Positions 45,016-58,181 of a DNA stretch of 64,000 nucleotides are shown here, in pieces. Position 1 is the stretch's first letter; each line of letters begins with the position of its first letter. The stretch comes from Elephas maximus indicus (taxonomy: Eukaryota; Chordata; Mammalia; Proboscidea; Elephantidae). The DNA is taken from NCBI RefSeq assembly GCF_024166365.1, contig NC_064819.1:164056793-164120792 (forward strand). The letters are read 5' to 3'. The notes under the pieces are model-generated. The model was not told the DNA's origin. It worked only from the letters and a program-made list of their open reading frames with translations, and ran no database searches. The translations under genes were made by a program, and so were the position numbers.

Positions 45016-46600
45016 TTTGTCCCTCAATTTGGGCTTTAAATTCAAAATTTGAAACTAACCTTTCCCACCAAATTCCACTTAATTTCCATAATGCCTCATA
45101 GATCTCTAAGCCAAGCCCCTTGCTAGTCCCCTTTGCCTACTTGCTATATATCTTTTCACCTGTACATAATTATATTTTCTCATATAGAAAATGATCTTAT
45201 TTACTCCCTTCAAATCACTAGTACAGAACAGAGCATGGGTGAGTAATAAATATCTGTTGATTGATTAATCATAAGAGTTTTTTTTAATATACGCAGGTGT
45301 TACTTTCACCCCAGGTTTGGAATTATCCCTATATGCTGAGGGAATATCTTCAGTGTACCTCAGAATCTCACTTCAGAGACAAAATACAAGGCTAGATGAA
45401 CCAGGTAGTTGAATTAACGGAGAAGTTTTCATTTTTCATTCTTTTATTTTGCAATGAAAAAGGAAGAAATAGGAGCAAGTGAGAAGGAACAGGAAAGGTG
45501 GAGATGTTGGGAGCAGAGACCTTGTGATAAGTGCCTCCCACATCAAGCCTGAGAGATGAGACACCAGAGTTCTGCTAATTAAATGAGGCCACCAGTGACT
45601 CTCCACAGTCTCAGGACTAACAGGCTTTCTTAGAAAACTACTTTGTTCTCTTTTACAAGTGTATGCTACATTTTACAGCATTTAAAATTGGAACTCTACC
45701 CTCACCTTCAGCTGAAGCCTCAAGACAATAGGCAACTAATCCCACTCTCCACAGTGGGGTCTTAGACCACACAAGCAGCTCTACTATAGGTGGGTGAGGG
45801 AGAGGGGAGTGAGTGGACTTGGTGGAGAGCAGGTCCTTTGCCCCTGATGATCAGAGAGAATAGCACCATCTTAAAGAGACTTTGCCCAAGAGAACTTTTA
45901 GAAGAGTGGTAGAATTCCAACCAAGAAAGCCCTGGAAGTAGATCACCAACAACTATGGTGCAATGACAGAGTCATGGGCGGTAGGCCAGAGGAGATGTAT
46001 TTGCCAACATTATGGTAACTGTCAGGTGAGATATTCCCAGTATCAGTGAGGTCTCCAAAGGGTCTGTGAACATGCCCACAAGAGAAAGAGTCATCTTCAA
46101 GCATCTGCAAATATCTGCAACCATTTTGGTGGCATTCAAGTTAGACATGCCCCCTAAACTCTTCTCACTTCCTCTGTTCTAACTCTAGAAAGGTCAGGAC
46201 CTGTGGCTTGCCAACACATATATGGAGAGGGATGGGGTTAGGAAGGCAGAAGTTGACAGAGAAAAGTGCCATGCCTTCCTTGTGACAGAGACCCAAACAA
46301 AGCAGGGAGCCAGCTTCAATGCTGAATGCAATTCAGAGTTTTCATTATTACACTAGACTTGACATATTAATAGCAGAACTGCAACTGTTCTAAGGATTAA
46401 AGACATCCACTGGCTTTTCAGTATCTAAGAATGAAAAGATGAGCAATGAAGCTTGCCTGAAATTTCAGTCAACATCAGGGGAAAATCTAGCCTGATAGAG
46501 TGACTTTGCAGGGGCAGTTATAAAAAACATAATAATGAACTCTGGTAAAGGGAAAGACAACGCACAATATAGGGGAAGTCAGCACAATTTGAGCAAGGCA
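45016..46600. other. non-coding gap
   Basis: 45225-45265 resembles an L2 tail ('gagtaataaatatctgttga'). Otherwise no gene or repeat that I can assign. Confidence 0.4.
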
Positions 46601-46604
46601 AAGC

Positions 46605-47565
46605 CATTAAAGTTTCCTAGACACACCTAAACACCTTGAGGGACTGAGTTTCTGAGGCTGAGACTGGGGACCATACTTTCAGGGGACATCTAGGCCAACT
46701 GACATAACATAGTTCATAAAATGCTGCTGCACAACTTGACCCAGGCAAGGTCATGGAAGCTTCATAGACACATCCAAACTCCCTGAGGGACCAAATTACT
46801 GGGCTGAAGGCTGGGGACCATGGTCTTGGGGACATTCAGCTCAATTGGCATAACATAGTTTATAAAGAAAATGTTCTACATCCTACTTTGGTGAGTAGTG
46901 TCTGGGGTCTTAAAAGCTTGCCAACAGCCATCTAAGATACATCTATCAGTCTCATCACATTTGGAGCAAAGGAGAATGAATAGAACCAAAAACACAAGGA
47001 AAATATTAGTCCAAAGGACTAGTGGATCACATAAACCACAGCCTCCACCAGCCTGAGCCCAAAAGAGCTAGATGGTGCCCAGCTACCACCACCCACTGCT
47101 GACAGGGATCACAATAGAAAGTCCTGGACAGAGCAGGAGAAAATGTAGAACAAAATTCAAATTCACAAAAAAAGACCAGACTTACTGGCCTGACAGAACC
47201 TGGAGGAAACTCCAAGATATAGCCCCAGACACTCTGCTAACTCAGAACTGAAACCACTCCTGAAGTCCACCTTTTAGCCAAAGGTTAGACAGACAATAAT
47301 ACGTGTGAGGAATGAGCTTCTTAGTTCAATCAAGTATGCGAGACCAAATGGAGAACACCTGCCCAAAGAGCAAAGATGAGAAGGGACAGGAAAAGTGGAC
47401 GAATGGACAGGGAGAACCCAGGGTAGAAAGGGAAAGGGGGAGAGTGCTGACACATTTGCTGGGATTGTGACCAACATCACAAAATAATTTGTGTATAAAT
47501 TTTTGAATGAGAAACTAAGTTGTGCTGTAAACTTGCACCTAAAACAGCATAAAATTAAAATAATA
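46605..47565 (+). mobile_element. L1-type 3' region with tandemly duplicated 5' block
   Basis: 46870-47565 is collinear with 42500-43195 ('cctactttggtgagtagtgt', 'aaagaccagacttactggcc', 'gagagtgctgacacatt'). Upstream, 46607-46722 and 46753-46866 are two diverged copies of an about 115-bp unit (… gagggac … ctggggacca … cataacatagtt). No ORF. Confidence 0.75.
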
Positions 47566-47930
47566 ATAATGTTACCTTTATAATCATTCTTGACATGTCT
47601 GCTTTAAAGGTACTAGTTACACACATACAAAACAGCATAGGAAAGAAAACTAAAAACAAGGTCGTATATTACTATGAATTCAAATTCAAAATATGCAACA
47701 GGAGGAACAAAAGTAAAAGAAGACTTATCTCTTAACCTACAGAAAGTTCTCCCTTTATGGGTACAGAAATCAAGCTAAGTCCATACCTGTCAATACTTAA
47801 GCAAAGGATGCATCGCTCACCTGATAGCTAAAATGAATTAGTTTTCAAGGCCTCAAAAGAAGAAAGCCAGCCACAGAGCTTTAATATATGCAGCCATATT
47901 AATAAGTTAAATACCCAGTAATACACCAAC
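47566..47930. other. non-coding gap
   Basis: Nothing recognised. Confidence 0.35.
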
Positions 47931-47932
47931 CA

Positions 47933-48125
47933 ACCCTGTTGCCATCAATTCTGACTCATAGTGACCCTTTATGACAGAGTAAAACTGTTCCATAGGGTTT
48001 CCAAGGCTGTAAATCTTTATGGAAGCAGATGGCCACATCTTTCTCCTGCAGAGCAGACTGTTGAGTTCGAACCGCTGACCTTTTGGTTAGCAGTCAAGTG
48101 CTTAACTACTGTGCCACCACAGCAT
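47933..48125 (-). mobile_element. AfroSINE, long variant
   Basis: Antisense. Contains the 'ggctgtaaatctttatggaa' block and head end 'taactactgtgccaccac'. Confidence 0.9.
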
Positions 48126-48675
48126 CTTTCAAGAATACGCGGAGCAATATAACAGAAACAAGGATGAATGCACTTAACATTAGCAGCTCCAGCAAAATTA
48201 TTTCTTGGGCAAAAGGTGAGTATGGGGTTTAGTGGGGTGGGAAGGAAAACGCAGTGCCAACCATGGACAGGATTTGGGATTCAGTTCCATGGTATATGTG
48301 TGTCACAGAAACAGGAGCTATTTTAAGTTATGGGGCTATAATTCCATCGAGAGATGCTGAGGACTGCATAAACCACTTGAGCCTCCAGAAATTACTACCT
48401 CATATTTCAGTCACCTGTGGTTTGTGTTATGAGTAATTTACTGGCTGCCTTTGCACAGTATGTCGTGTCAAACTTCAAACTTTGGATATTTCTTTGCAAT
48501 TTGATTTGTCTTTTACCTGAGAATCTGTCCATTCCCGTAACAAATCTTTATTGAGCATGTATTACATATATCACGCCGCAGGGAGGAGTGGGCTGTGCGA
48601 TTCCCTTTGGGTCTCCAGCTACTGCAGACTTTAAGCCTTTAAAGTATTCAACACTGGAAGCCAACCATCCTACAG
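48126..48675. other. non-coding gap
   Basis: No gene seen. 48537-48570 (aacaaatctttattgagcat) may be an antisense L2 end. Confidence 0.35.
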
Positions 48676-48679
48676 CCAG

Positions 48680-48962
48680 CTAGTGAGCCCTGCCTGGGGA
48701 GGAAATACCCATCAACGACAACAAAAAATGAAACAGAAATGCTTAATTAGGATACAATCACAGAGTCTTTGGGTGGAGTTCCTTCTACAAGCCAAGAAAC
48801 TCCAAGAAACACCTGAGGCTAACCATAAGGAAGGACCCTCCCCTACACGCCAATGCCCTGATTTGGACTTCTAATCTCCAAAACCTTGAGACAATAAATG
48901 TCTGTTCTTTAAAGCCACACACAGTGTACTTTGTTCTAGCAGCACTAGGAGACAAGGACAGC
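48680..48962 (+). mobile_element. LTR-like repeat, 3' part
   Basis: 3' end 'gagacaataaatgtctgttc', 'tttaaagccacacacagtg', 'tagcagcactaggagacaag' parallels the end of the 21222-21722 repeat and MLT1-type LTRs. Confidence 0.6.
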
Positions 48963-49420
48963 CTTCAATAAAATAAACCAGGTGCCTCTTGGGCACACAG
49001 GGCAACTACACTGCAGTAGTTACCAAGAGGGAGGAAGCTGGTTGTCTTCGTTTTCCAAAGTTCTCTTTATCCAAAGAATAAGCTAGTTTGTCCTTGGTAG
49101 TTCTTAAAAGAAACATCTGTTGCTAATGGGAACCAGCCTAGCTGGAAAGTGTTTAATGGGTGAAGGCAGTGGCATCATCTACAAACTAAGCAGACAGCTC
49201 CTAAGAGAGCAAGGAGACCACCTGTTCTGCCTCTCCTCTTAAAGGAAAGAAGGACAAAAAAAATGGAAAATCGAGTCATGGAATATTCTGTGCAATCGGC
49301 AGCAAAACATTTGTCTTAACACTTTTGAGAGCACAGCACATTGGAAAGGCAAACAACCCCCCTCCCTCTGATGTGTTCCAAAAGCAAGGAGAGCACGGCT
49401 TCCCCAGTGGTATGGACGTT
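48963..49420. other. non-coding gap
   Basis: No feature seen. Confidence 0.35.
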
Positions 49421-49421
49421 G

Positions 49422-49998
49422 TGACAGTTAAGGTTGTGTGTCAACTTTGCTGGGTCACGATTCTCAGTGGTTTGGCAGTTATGATGTGGTTTGGCAGTTG
49501 TATAATGATGTAATCACTTCCATGATGAAATCTGGTATAATGTGATCACCTCCATGATGGGATCTGCTGTGAGTAGCCAATCAGTTGAAAGGGAGTTTCC
49601 TTGGGGATGTGGCCTGTATCCAATATAGGTGGACTTTCTGGCAAGGCTCACTGGCTTTTGCTTGCTCTGAATCCTGCAGCTGACTCCTGTTCATCTGACC
49701 TCTGGTTCTTGGGACTTATGCTAGCAGCTTACCTGCTGTCTTACCTGCCAAACTTGGGGTTCGTCGGCCTCCACAGCCTTTGAACTGAGGCCTCCTATCT
49801 GATCTTCTGATCTTGGATTTACCAGCACCTGCAGCTACATGAATCAGGAGAAGCCTCCAGCCTGACCCGTGAACTTGGGACTTTTCAGCCTCTATAACCA
49901 ATGAGCCATTTCCCTTACATAAATCTCTCCCTATTTTTTTATATATATATTACATGCTGCAATTGTTTTGCTTCTCTAGAGAACTCAGCCTAAGACAG
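49422..49998 (+). mobile_element. LTR-like or transposon-like repeat, about 575 bp
   Basis: 'ttgtgtgtcaactttgctgg' at the start, 'ggggatgtggcctgtatcca', repeated 'gcctccagcctgacc'-type blocks, and the end 'ctctagagaactcagcctaa gaca'. Its first about 90 bases resemble the start of 21222-21722. No coding capacity (ORFs of about 60 aa only). Confidence 0.6.
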
Positions 49999-49999
49999 A

Positions 50000-50525
50000 C
50001 AGTAAGCACGAAGTTCAGGAACCCCACACAGAGCTCCAGGAGGGGTCTGGAGCCAACTTAAGTTGAGGTAGATGTAGATTTGTCTCAAAGCACTTCTGAT
50101 TAGTGTCTATGTTTACAAGCAGGACTGAACCACTAGAATGTAAAGGTCAGGAGAGAAAGGACATTTAGAATGATAAAAACCAGACTATTGTATCTGGAAG
50201 GTGGGATTAGGGGGTTCCCTTCTTTTCTTCTTCATAGATATTCCCATGGTGAGGCAGGAACTGGAATTTGGGGTGTTACCTTATTGTAATTTTCTCTAAA
50301 TGGCAAAAAGCTAATATTTGAATACTATTTGGTCAAATTTTAAGGAAAGATTTCAAACACCCCGAATGTCTCTAAATATTCTGACATGCCTACAGGCCCA
50401 GCTATGCTTCTGGTTCATCGTTAAACACTTATGTGTGAAACACGTAGTAATAGGGTTTGTATTTACAAAACCTCGCTGTGAATCTCCAATCCCAAGACAT
50501 GACTTAAGCATATCTTAGCCCTACT
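50000..50525. other. non-coding gap
   Basis: Nothing recognised. Confidence 0.35.
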
Positions 50526-50527
50526 GT

Positions 50528-50734
50528 TCTTATTGTTGTGTGCCATCAAGTCGATTCTGACTCATGGCAACCCCATGTGACAGAGTAGAACTGCCCCTTA
50601 GGGTTTTCTTGGCTGTAATCTTTATGAGAGCAGATTGCCAAGTCTTCATCCTATGGAGTTGCTCTTAGTGGATTCGAACCATCAACCTTTTCGTTAGCAG
50701 CCAAGTACTTAACTGTCACACCACCAGAGTTCCT
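50528..50734 (-). mobile_element. AfroSINE, long variant
   Basis: Antisense. Tail 'gtgccatcaagtcgattctg', block 'ggctgtaatctttatgagag', head end 'actgtcacaccaccagag'. Confidence 0.9.
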
Positions 50735-52490
50735 TACCCCACTATCCTACGCAAATTTACCTCCCAAGCCCTTTTCTTTATCTGTAACATGGAATCATAA
50801 TTACTTCATTGAACAGGCGTGAAAACAAACTGACATAATAATTATAAAATGGGAAATCGGTCTGTAACAGGCATAGCTGCAGGAAAGGACTTGATATGTG
50901 TTTCTAACTCTCCCTCTGCTCCTCCTTCCCTTCTCTCTACCAGTGGTAATCGCTCCTCACAGTGCTTTGAGGGGCACAAGAGGCATGAAGTAAAAACACT
51001 TTTTTAAAAAAAATTCTACCAGGAAGTCATGTTTCTAAAAAATTCATTACCCCTGTTCTAATTATACAAAAACCTTCCAACTAAAATGTTCTCCTAATCA
51101 TCTAAGAGACCACCACTTAACAGAATACTCAATGCAAAATTTTCAGATTTTCCCCATGGATATAAAGTTTAAACATCCAAATTTGCAAAAGAGAAATGAA
51201 ATGGAATAAAGACATTCACAGAAAGCTATTTCATACCCATTAGTTATCATTTACACATCAAATACATACAGCATTAAGACCAAGTATACAGAATTTCCAC
51301 ATTTATATACAGTAATCAACATAGTGCACAATTCAAATCTATCTTACAATCAAATGTACAAGTTTAAATATGGCTTTATAAACTACTAACAATAACTGTG
51401 CTAAAGTAACTCATAGGTCCGGAGATCAACACTGGAATGCCGCCTCTGCATTGGGATCCTCATTCAGCAAGATGCCATTTATCATATTTGTGAAACAGAT
51501 GGTGCAGGTAAGTGATTTCAGGCAGTGCCCACCCATCAGCCCCCAAGCGGCTGAAATGTGGGTTCAAATTATACCAGTGTTGGCCCTTCTTATCTCAGAT
51601 ATCTGAACACAAATTTGTACATCTTCCACATACTTGGATACACTAAGTTAAAAGCAAATCGAAGAAAGACATACAATCAACAAGATGATTACCATGAATG
51701 ATCAAAACATGAAAAGAAATGGGAGCTAAAATTCTCAGGCAATACATCCTGCATTTGCATCATTTGTTCCCTCCCCCTCCCTTTTTTTTTTTTTTTGCTT
51801 TGCATAAATTAGTGTATTATGAAATCTCTTAGGAACTTTCAAGATATTCTAGATTAAGTTGTCCAAAAAACAATTAAAAAGTGCTCCCATAAGGATGACA
51901 TCAAATTTTTCACCCTTCTCCTAACCAAAAACACCTGTTTTGAGTAAAAAAAAATAACTTGGCCTAAAATGATGTTTCCATAACTATTTTACAACCTGCT
52001 TTGCCACAAACATCACACACACATTCTCTGATTAATTACAATCTTCTAGGTGCTACTCCTAAGTACCCCTGCCCCATTCTCTAAGTTCCATTGAATACAG
52101 GAGAATATTCTTTTTTAAATTTCTATGTTTGCTATAGTTTTTAATGTACATAATATATTAGTTGTGTGTGTGTATAAATACACTAGAGGACATGCTCAGG
52201 AAGCTTTTACTGATGGGGTGAATGAACATAAAGGTTTGGAGACCACCACCTAAATAGAAATGCTTTGAGTGTCTCCAAACATTGAAAGGACTTCCCTAGA
52301 ACAAAATGTAGATTATTTTGTATGTTTTATATCTGTAAAATGGAAAATATGTACCATAAACATTTCAGAAAAGCTATAAGGAATGTTCGAAAATCAAAGG
52401 AGTATATTGTAACTCCACACGTTGGGACCGGCCACTCTAAGCTATTCCTCCAAGTCCCACGCAGAGCTCCAGATGGGGCAGCCTAGGGCC
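50735..52490. other. repeat-poor non-coding stretch
   Basis: About 1.75 kb, AT-rich, no SINE or LINE recognised. T-run at 51782-51796. Could be intron or 3' UTR of the minus-strand gene, or intergenic. Confidence 0.4.
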
Positions 52491-52496
52491 CATCCA

Positions 52497-52686
52497 AAGC
52501 CATTGCCATAAGTTGATTCTGACTCATAGCAACCCCATAGGACAGAGTGGAATTGCCCCATAGGGTTTCCAAGGCTGTAATCTTTATAGATTACAGACTG
52601 CCACATCTTTCTCTGGCAGAGCAGTTGAAATTGCCAGTCTTTCAGTTAACAGCCGAGTACTTTAACCACCACACCACAGGGCACCT
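52497..52686 (-). mobile_element. AfroSINE, long variant
   Basis: Antisense. 'gccattgccataagttgatt' to 'aaccaccacaccacagggca'. The only AfroSINE between 50.8 and 60.5 kb. Confidence 0.9.
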
Positions 52687-54509
52687 TGCAGCCTGGGGCA
52701 CAAGCACACAAATAAGATAGAGATAAGCATTACCACAATGTTTCCTGCACTGGTTATTTATAGCTAATACTTCCCTACATGCATTTTTTTTTTTTCTAAA
52801 CCTGTACTTTTTATTCTTTTACTAAAGATGCCAACATCTAGATAATGTTCAATGTGCCTGGATAGAGAACACACCCATACCACCTGGCTGCTTGAAGCCC
52901 AGTATCTTTTACGTCTCCTTCTCTCCCCATGGACTCCATGAAAGTCAGATACCACCGAATGAAGGACTCAGCCTCTCAATGTCCCAACCATCACCATCAA
53001 GAAACTGTCACCCTCATCAACATTTGAGTTGTCGGGCATTCTGCATGATGCAGATTATTGTGAGAAGCATATGTGTACAGTAAGAACGATCCCACGAGGC
53101 TTAATACGTGAGGTAAAATCATTTTGACAGGCGTAACATAAACATGTCGCCTCAACTGAAGCAGAGATTCCTCAAAAATCTGAGCACTGTCTTTAGTTTT
53201 ATTGCTGCAACACCTTTCAGATACAATTAGTCAAAGGTAAAAACGCAACCATTTGGACAGGGTTTATATTTAAATGAGCCAAGTGTGACCTCTTGTGGAG
53301 GGCAAAAGCAATTATGAGAGAACATTTGTAATTCTGAACAATTATTAAAGAAAAAGTTCATTGATTAAAATAAAGAGTGGGGAGATAATAAATATCCAGA
53401 GCATTCCTCTTTCCTAGCCCTCCAAAGAACAAAGATATTATATTCTCAGGTTCTCTCTGCTGTTATCTGTTTAGTCATAGATAATTAACATGGTGATTTA
53501 AAAAGCTGGTTACTAAAGAAGGCAAAAGGTGTAAATATTCCTAATAAATAAAAATTGCTCTATTCCAGAGCCACAAAGTAAAAAAAAAAAAAAAAAAAAA
53601 ATGTTTGCCAATGGGCATGAAGAATGAATTATTAGACACATTTAGTAACACTGCCTTTCATAAAATTAACTGATTATGATAGATGTACATTGCTCTGAAG
53701 TTAGTGGATTGTTTCAAAACATATAAAGCTATAGTGAGGGATAATAGCACTAAAAAAAAAAAAAAAGGCAAGAAGAAATGAAGGCCATCAAGTTCATTGC
53801 CGAAATGATTTGAGTACAAAACACCAAAGTCCTGTATCGATGTTTTGCTCTTTGATAACTTCTTGTTTCCCAACTGAGATGATCAGGAGTTTGGCGCTCC
53901 ATAGTCTATGTCCATGAGTTACTTATTAGTGCAACGGTCCCTTTTGTCTACAACTTCGACAGTTTGGGGCCAATAATTCTTATGAAGTTTAAGTATCCTA
54001 GACTGTCATGGTCTAGACAGCAGCAGATATTCCAGAAAGTCTAGGCCTGAAGACAATTTCCCTCCAATAGCAAAAGCCAGAATGGTTAAGGGGTCACGCT
54101 CTCAGCCCCAAAACCACTGAGGCACTTTCCTTCAAGCTATTTCTCAGTACCTTCTAACCATCTCTAAGAAGCAAGGCTAATATGTTGCTAGTTCCAGCAA
54201 TCTTATTTTAAAGACTAAGGAATCTTAAATATCTTTAAGGTATTCTTTAAAGTCAGGAACCAAAAACTTAAATTTCTGGTACGGAATTTAAATGAGGAAA
54301 ACATCTCAAGTATGTATGCATCTGCCCCTGGCACTAGCAAGAGTTCTGCAGACAAGAGGCGCCTCCCACCCACCAAAGGGATCCTTTTGAACTTTACAAA
54401 TTCATCCACAATAAAAGTCAAGCACTTCACAATCACAAGCAATTGACCCCAGGACCTGTTAAAGCTCAGCTGTTAGACTTGGAAGTATCTGTCATTGAAG
54501 GTATTTTCA

Positions 54510-54599
54510 TCAGTTCTTGTCCGGCTTAAACAGCACGCACATAAAGGAGAACAAAGGATCCCAAGGGTCATAGTCAGAAGCAATAAAAATAACTTCACC
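54510..54599 (-). CDS. candidate terminal exon (weak)
   Basis: On the minus strand a strong acceptor (tctttttttttaaacag) is followed by 29 codons, G-E-V-I-F-I-A-S-D-Y-D-P-W-D-P-L-F…K-P-D-K-N, and TGA. The composition is protein-like. Phase 0 entry is needed, which differs from the phase of the 59815-60104 exon. A 29-codon open frame beside a chance acceptor is not rare, so this is only a candidate. I do not recognise the peptide. Confidence 0.25.
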   Translation of the reverse strand, partial: GEVIFIASDYDPWDPLFSFMCVLFKPDKN

Positions 54600-56342
54600 C
54601 TGTTTAAAAAAAAAGACAATAGTATAACCTGAGTTGTTCTATATCAACAAAAGGCACTATCCTTTTATCAAAAATGCACCTGCATCATTGTTCTATGAAT
54701 GAATGAAAATGAACAAGGGAAAACCTGATTGTGCAGACTTTGAAGGACAGACTACCCTGAAAGAGAAAATCCAGACTCTTTTCTTGCCTTAAGTGCCAGG
54801 TTGGGGGGCTTACCTATGCAGAGCTAGGGGTTTCAGGCTGAAATAAAGTTCACCCGGCTCTGAGCTGATTTTGATAAACCAGTTTTTTGGATGGCTAAAA
54901 GATAAATGACAATGATAACAATAAATTCTGTCACTTCCAAAAGGTCAGAACAAAGATATTGTTTCAAACTCTCCTTCCTTACTTTCCTTTCACTTAACAC
55001 ATACTCAACATGGATAACAACAGAAATTCTTTGCTTGCATATCCCTTACCAATTTTTCTCCTCAAGGAACACTAACAACAGTTAACTTTTAAAGACTCTT
55101 TAGAGCAAGGCTTCTTCATGTGGGTCTATGGACCTCCTAACGAATCCATGGATGATTTCAGGCTTTTAAATCCCCTGAATTTACAGGCAAAATTCTACAT
55201 ATTTGCATATGTGTATTTATCTGGGAAAAGGGTATAGGACTTTCATTAGATTTTCAATGGCATCGGTGACACAAAAAAAGTTTAAAAATCACTACTTCAT
55301 AGCATGTGGCCCACCTTCAGGGCATGCCTTTCCATGCCACCTTTGGGGGTAGAAATATTAAGTAGTGTATTTTTAGAAGAAGAGAAGATTATAATGATCT
55401 GGGAAGTCTTCATGCAGAACTGACTGAAATCAGGCCTTGAGAGATGGGTGTAACTATGGTTGGTGGAGAGGAGGGGCAAGGCATTTCGGGAGAAGGAATG
55501 GTATGAATAGAGGCACAGAGGTGGGGGTAGGCAACACAAATGGATCACCATTGGCTAGACTGGATGGTTCCCATGGAGGAGCTATGGAAGATAAGATCAA
55601 TAAAGAGGTGAGAACACCAGGTCCCAAGGAGTTGTCGTCATCCTGAGACAATGTGGCAACCCAAAGATTAACCCAGTGGCAATGGGTGCGATGGATCTAA
55701 GGTATGGCCACGCAGGTAAAGGAGGCTTTTGCAGAAGTCTGGACAAGAGAGGATGGCCTAAAGTCAGGGTGCCATATCTGTTCTGTTTACCACTCTCTCC
55801 CTGGTGTAGACCACAGGGCCAGGCACAGGGAAGGTGCTCAGTAAATATTCAATGAGTGAGTGAGTAAGTATAACCCCAGCTACCCAGTAAGTATAGGTTC
55901 TTTAAAAGATAAATAAGACTGAGTCTTGGTGACCTGGATATCCATCTTGATATTATTTACAGAGCTTAGCAGTGCCTTCACAGAGTAGATCCTGGAGAAA
56001 GTTCTCTTGGATTAACCTAGCCTGGGCTGAAGAGACATGTGGGGTGAGTGAAAGAAGATCCCAAGCACTGAGAGAGGCTGGGGATGTCCAGGTTCTGTGG
56101 ACATATAGTGATTTCTGAGGGAGTATGAGCTTTAAAAGAAACTGAGTCAAGGTGGTATAATAGAACCAGCCTAGGGCAAGGTGAAAGACCTCACCAGGTC
56201 CTGCCCTTCACATAAGTATGTATGTGAGTAACACTGAGCCAGTAACAACCTCTAGAGCTCTCTTGTAAGGGGCTTTCTAAAGCTATTCCATGGCCTGGCT
56301 ATACAGTCCTGTGATTCTACACTCTTTCAGACAAATCTATGT

Positions 56343-56557
56343 ACCTGTTCATCAAACAGGCGAACACATATAAAATATGGGTAGCATAAGAAAGAAGCAC
56401 ATGGAACTAAAACTCTCACAATAAAGACTATATATAATTATTTGTCTTGGTCACTGCGTTTTTAGAACCACCTGGGGAGTGTAAAACCTGGGTATATTCT
56501 AGAATTCCAAATCAAGTTTACAACTACAAAATGTTGAAAATTCATCATACACTGTCA
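56343..56557 (+). repeat. old local duplication, copy 1
   Basis: Aligns with 57119-57347 in the same orientation. Shared blocks include 'acctgttcatca', 'ctcacaataaagact', 'gtatattctaga', 'tacaaaatgttga' and 'actgtca'. Confidence 0.8.
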
Positions 56558-57118
56558 GTACCTATGAAGCTAAAAACCTTAGCACTTCCTTTCTTTGAAC
56601 TCTACTTGTTTCACAGAAATGTACACTGATACCTAAGGGTACACAGGCAGGGCTCAACTTGAGTATTAGACTGCTGTTATGATTCAAGTCCAAGTTGTTC
56701 TAAGTCTGTGATCAGTCTGTGGCCTTGGCAGTGTTACTGTTCACAACTCATTATGTCACAGGAACAAAATGGTAAGCTCTGACAATATAGATTATTTCTA
56801 CATACATTTATATTGTCCCTATAGATACGCTAATGGCTCAAAGAAAAGCACGCTGCTGCCGCTCATTAATCCCGATGAGTTGGGGGTGAAGGGCAAAGGG
56901 AGGTGAAAGCAGAGGCAGATTTTTACAACGAGGAGTAAAAAAAGAACAGGTGGCCCACTGGGTCTCTGTCCAACCAAAAGCATCTGTTAACATTAAAGAT
57001 CTCACTTCCTAAATTACTTTCCAGCAAAAAAACAGAAAAAGAAACACATAACTGGATAAGTGAACCAGAGGATCAAGCTGGTCCTTAATTTCTTGTTGTT
57101 GTTTTTCTCATAAGTAGC

Positions 57119-57347
57119 ACCTGTTCATCAGATTGAGGAACATTTGAAATCCAGATAGCTTAAGAATGAAGCACGTAAAATTGAAATCCTCACAATAAAG
57201 ACTGTGTAAGTCACCCATACCACAGTGATTATTTATCTTGGTCATTTTGTTCATAACCCACCTTGGAAAAGTAAAACCTGAGTATATTCTAGAGTTGCAA
57301 ATGAAGTTTACATCTACAAAATGTTGAGTATTCATCAGAAACTGTCA
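57119..57347 (+). repeat. old local duplication, copy 2
   Basis: Partner of 56343-56557, about 780 bp away. Contains small insertions relative to copy 1. Confidence 0.8.
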
Positions 57348-58181
57348 AGCAAGTACCCAAGACTCCAGGTGGCAGTGTCCATTCAAGCTCCTGTGGGAGG
57401 TAACTGGATGGAATGAATTGTTTTACAACTTCACTTTGAACGTTGGCTCTCCACATTTTTGTCCTCTAAGTAATGCACCTAGCTAGTAATCAATAAAAAA
57501 TATATGTAAATCTACATAGTTATAACCTAATTATTCTTAGAGTAAAAATACATCACATTTGGTGCTATACTGTAAGAAAAAAAAAGGTTTGTAGGAAAAA
57601 TTTCATGTATATCTCTTCCCAGCCGAGGGTGGGGAAGGGAAACTCAGTTTTTGTGGTGGCAAGTCCATAGTCCCACCTGTTCAGTACATTCACGTTTTCA
57701 GGCCAGGACTTTGCCTAGTCACACAGAACCCCTGCTAGCTGGCCTTAGAATCACGTGCTAGAAACAAGGCTAAAAGTTCCCCCACGTAACGCTGGAGAAA
57801 TAAAACAGGCTTATCCACTCATATCTTCTCCATCATATCTCATTAGGCATCAAAGAGTCCTCTCAAACATGAATGGTTTTAATAAGATATAAACAACTGA
57901 GTTTTCTGTGGAATAAGAATTTCTAATCTAAGGTATCGGAACATTTATTGCCAGTTACATATGCTCCACACAGTTGCTCAGCTGGTGCCAAACAACCTAG
58001 AAAACAGTCTCAAAAACTCTCCCTCTTTACCTCTTTGTGACTCCACAGCAGTCTTTAAGGACTGGTTTGCAAACACTACACTCCAAGAAAGGCTTATTCA
58101 AGTAGATGCACATGAACTTCTCAAAAGCTCTTGTCTTTTAAGAAACGCTCTTTAACCTCATAATGAGTAATCCTTACCCAG

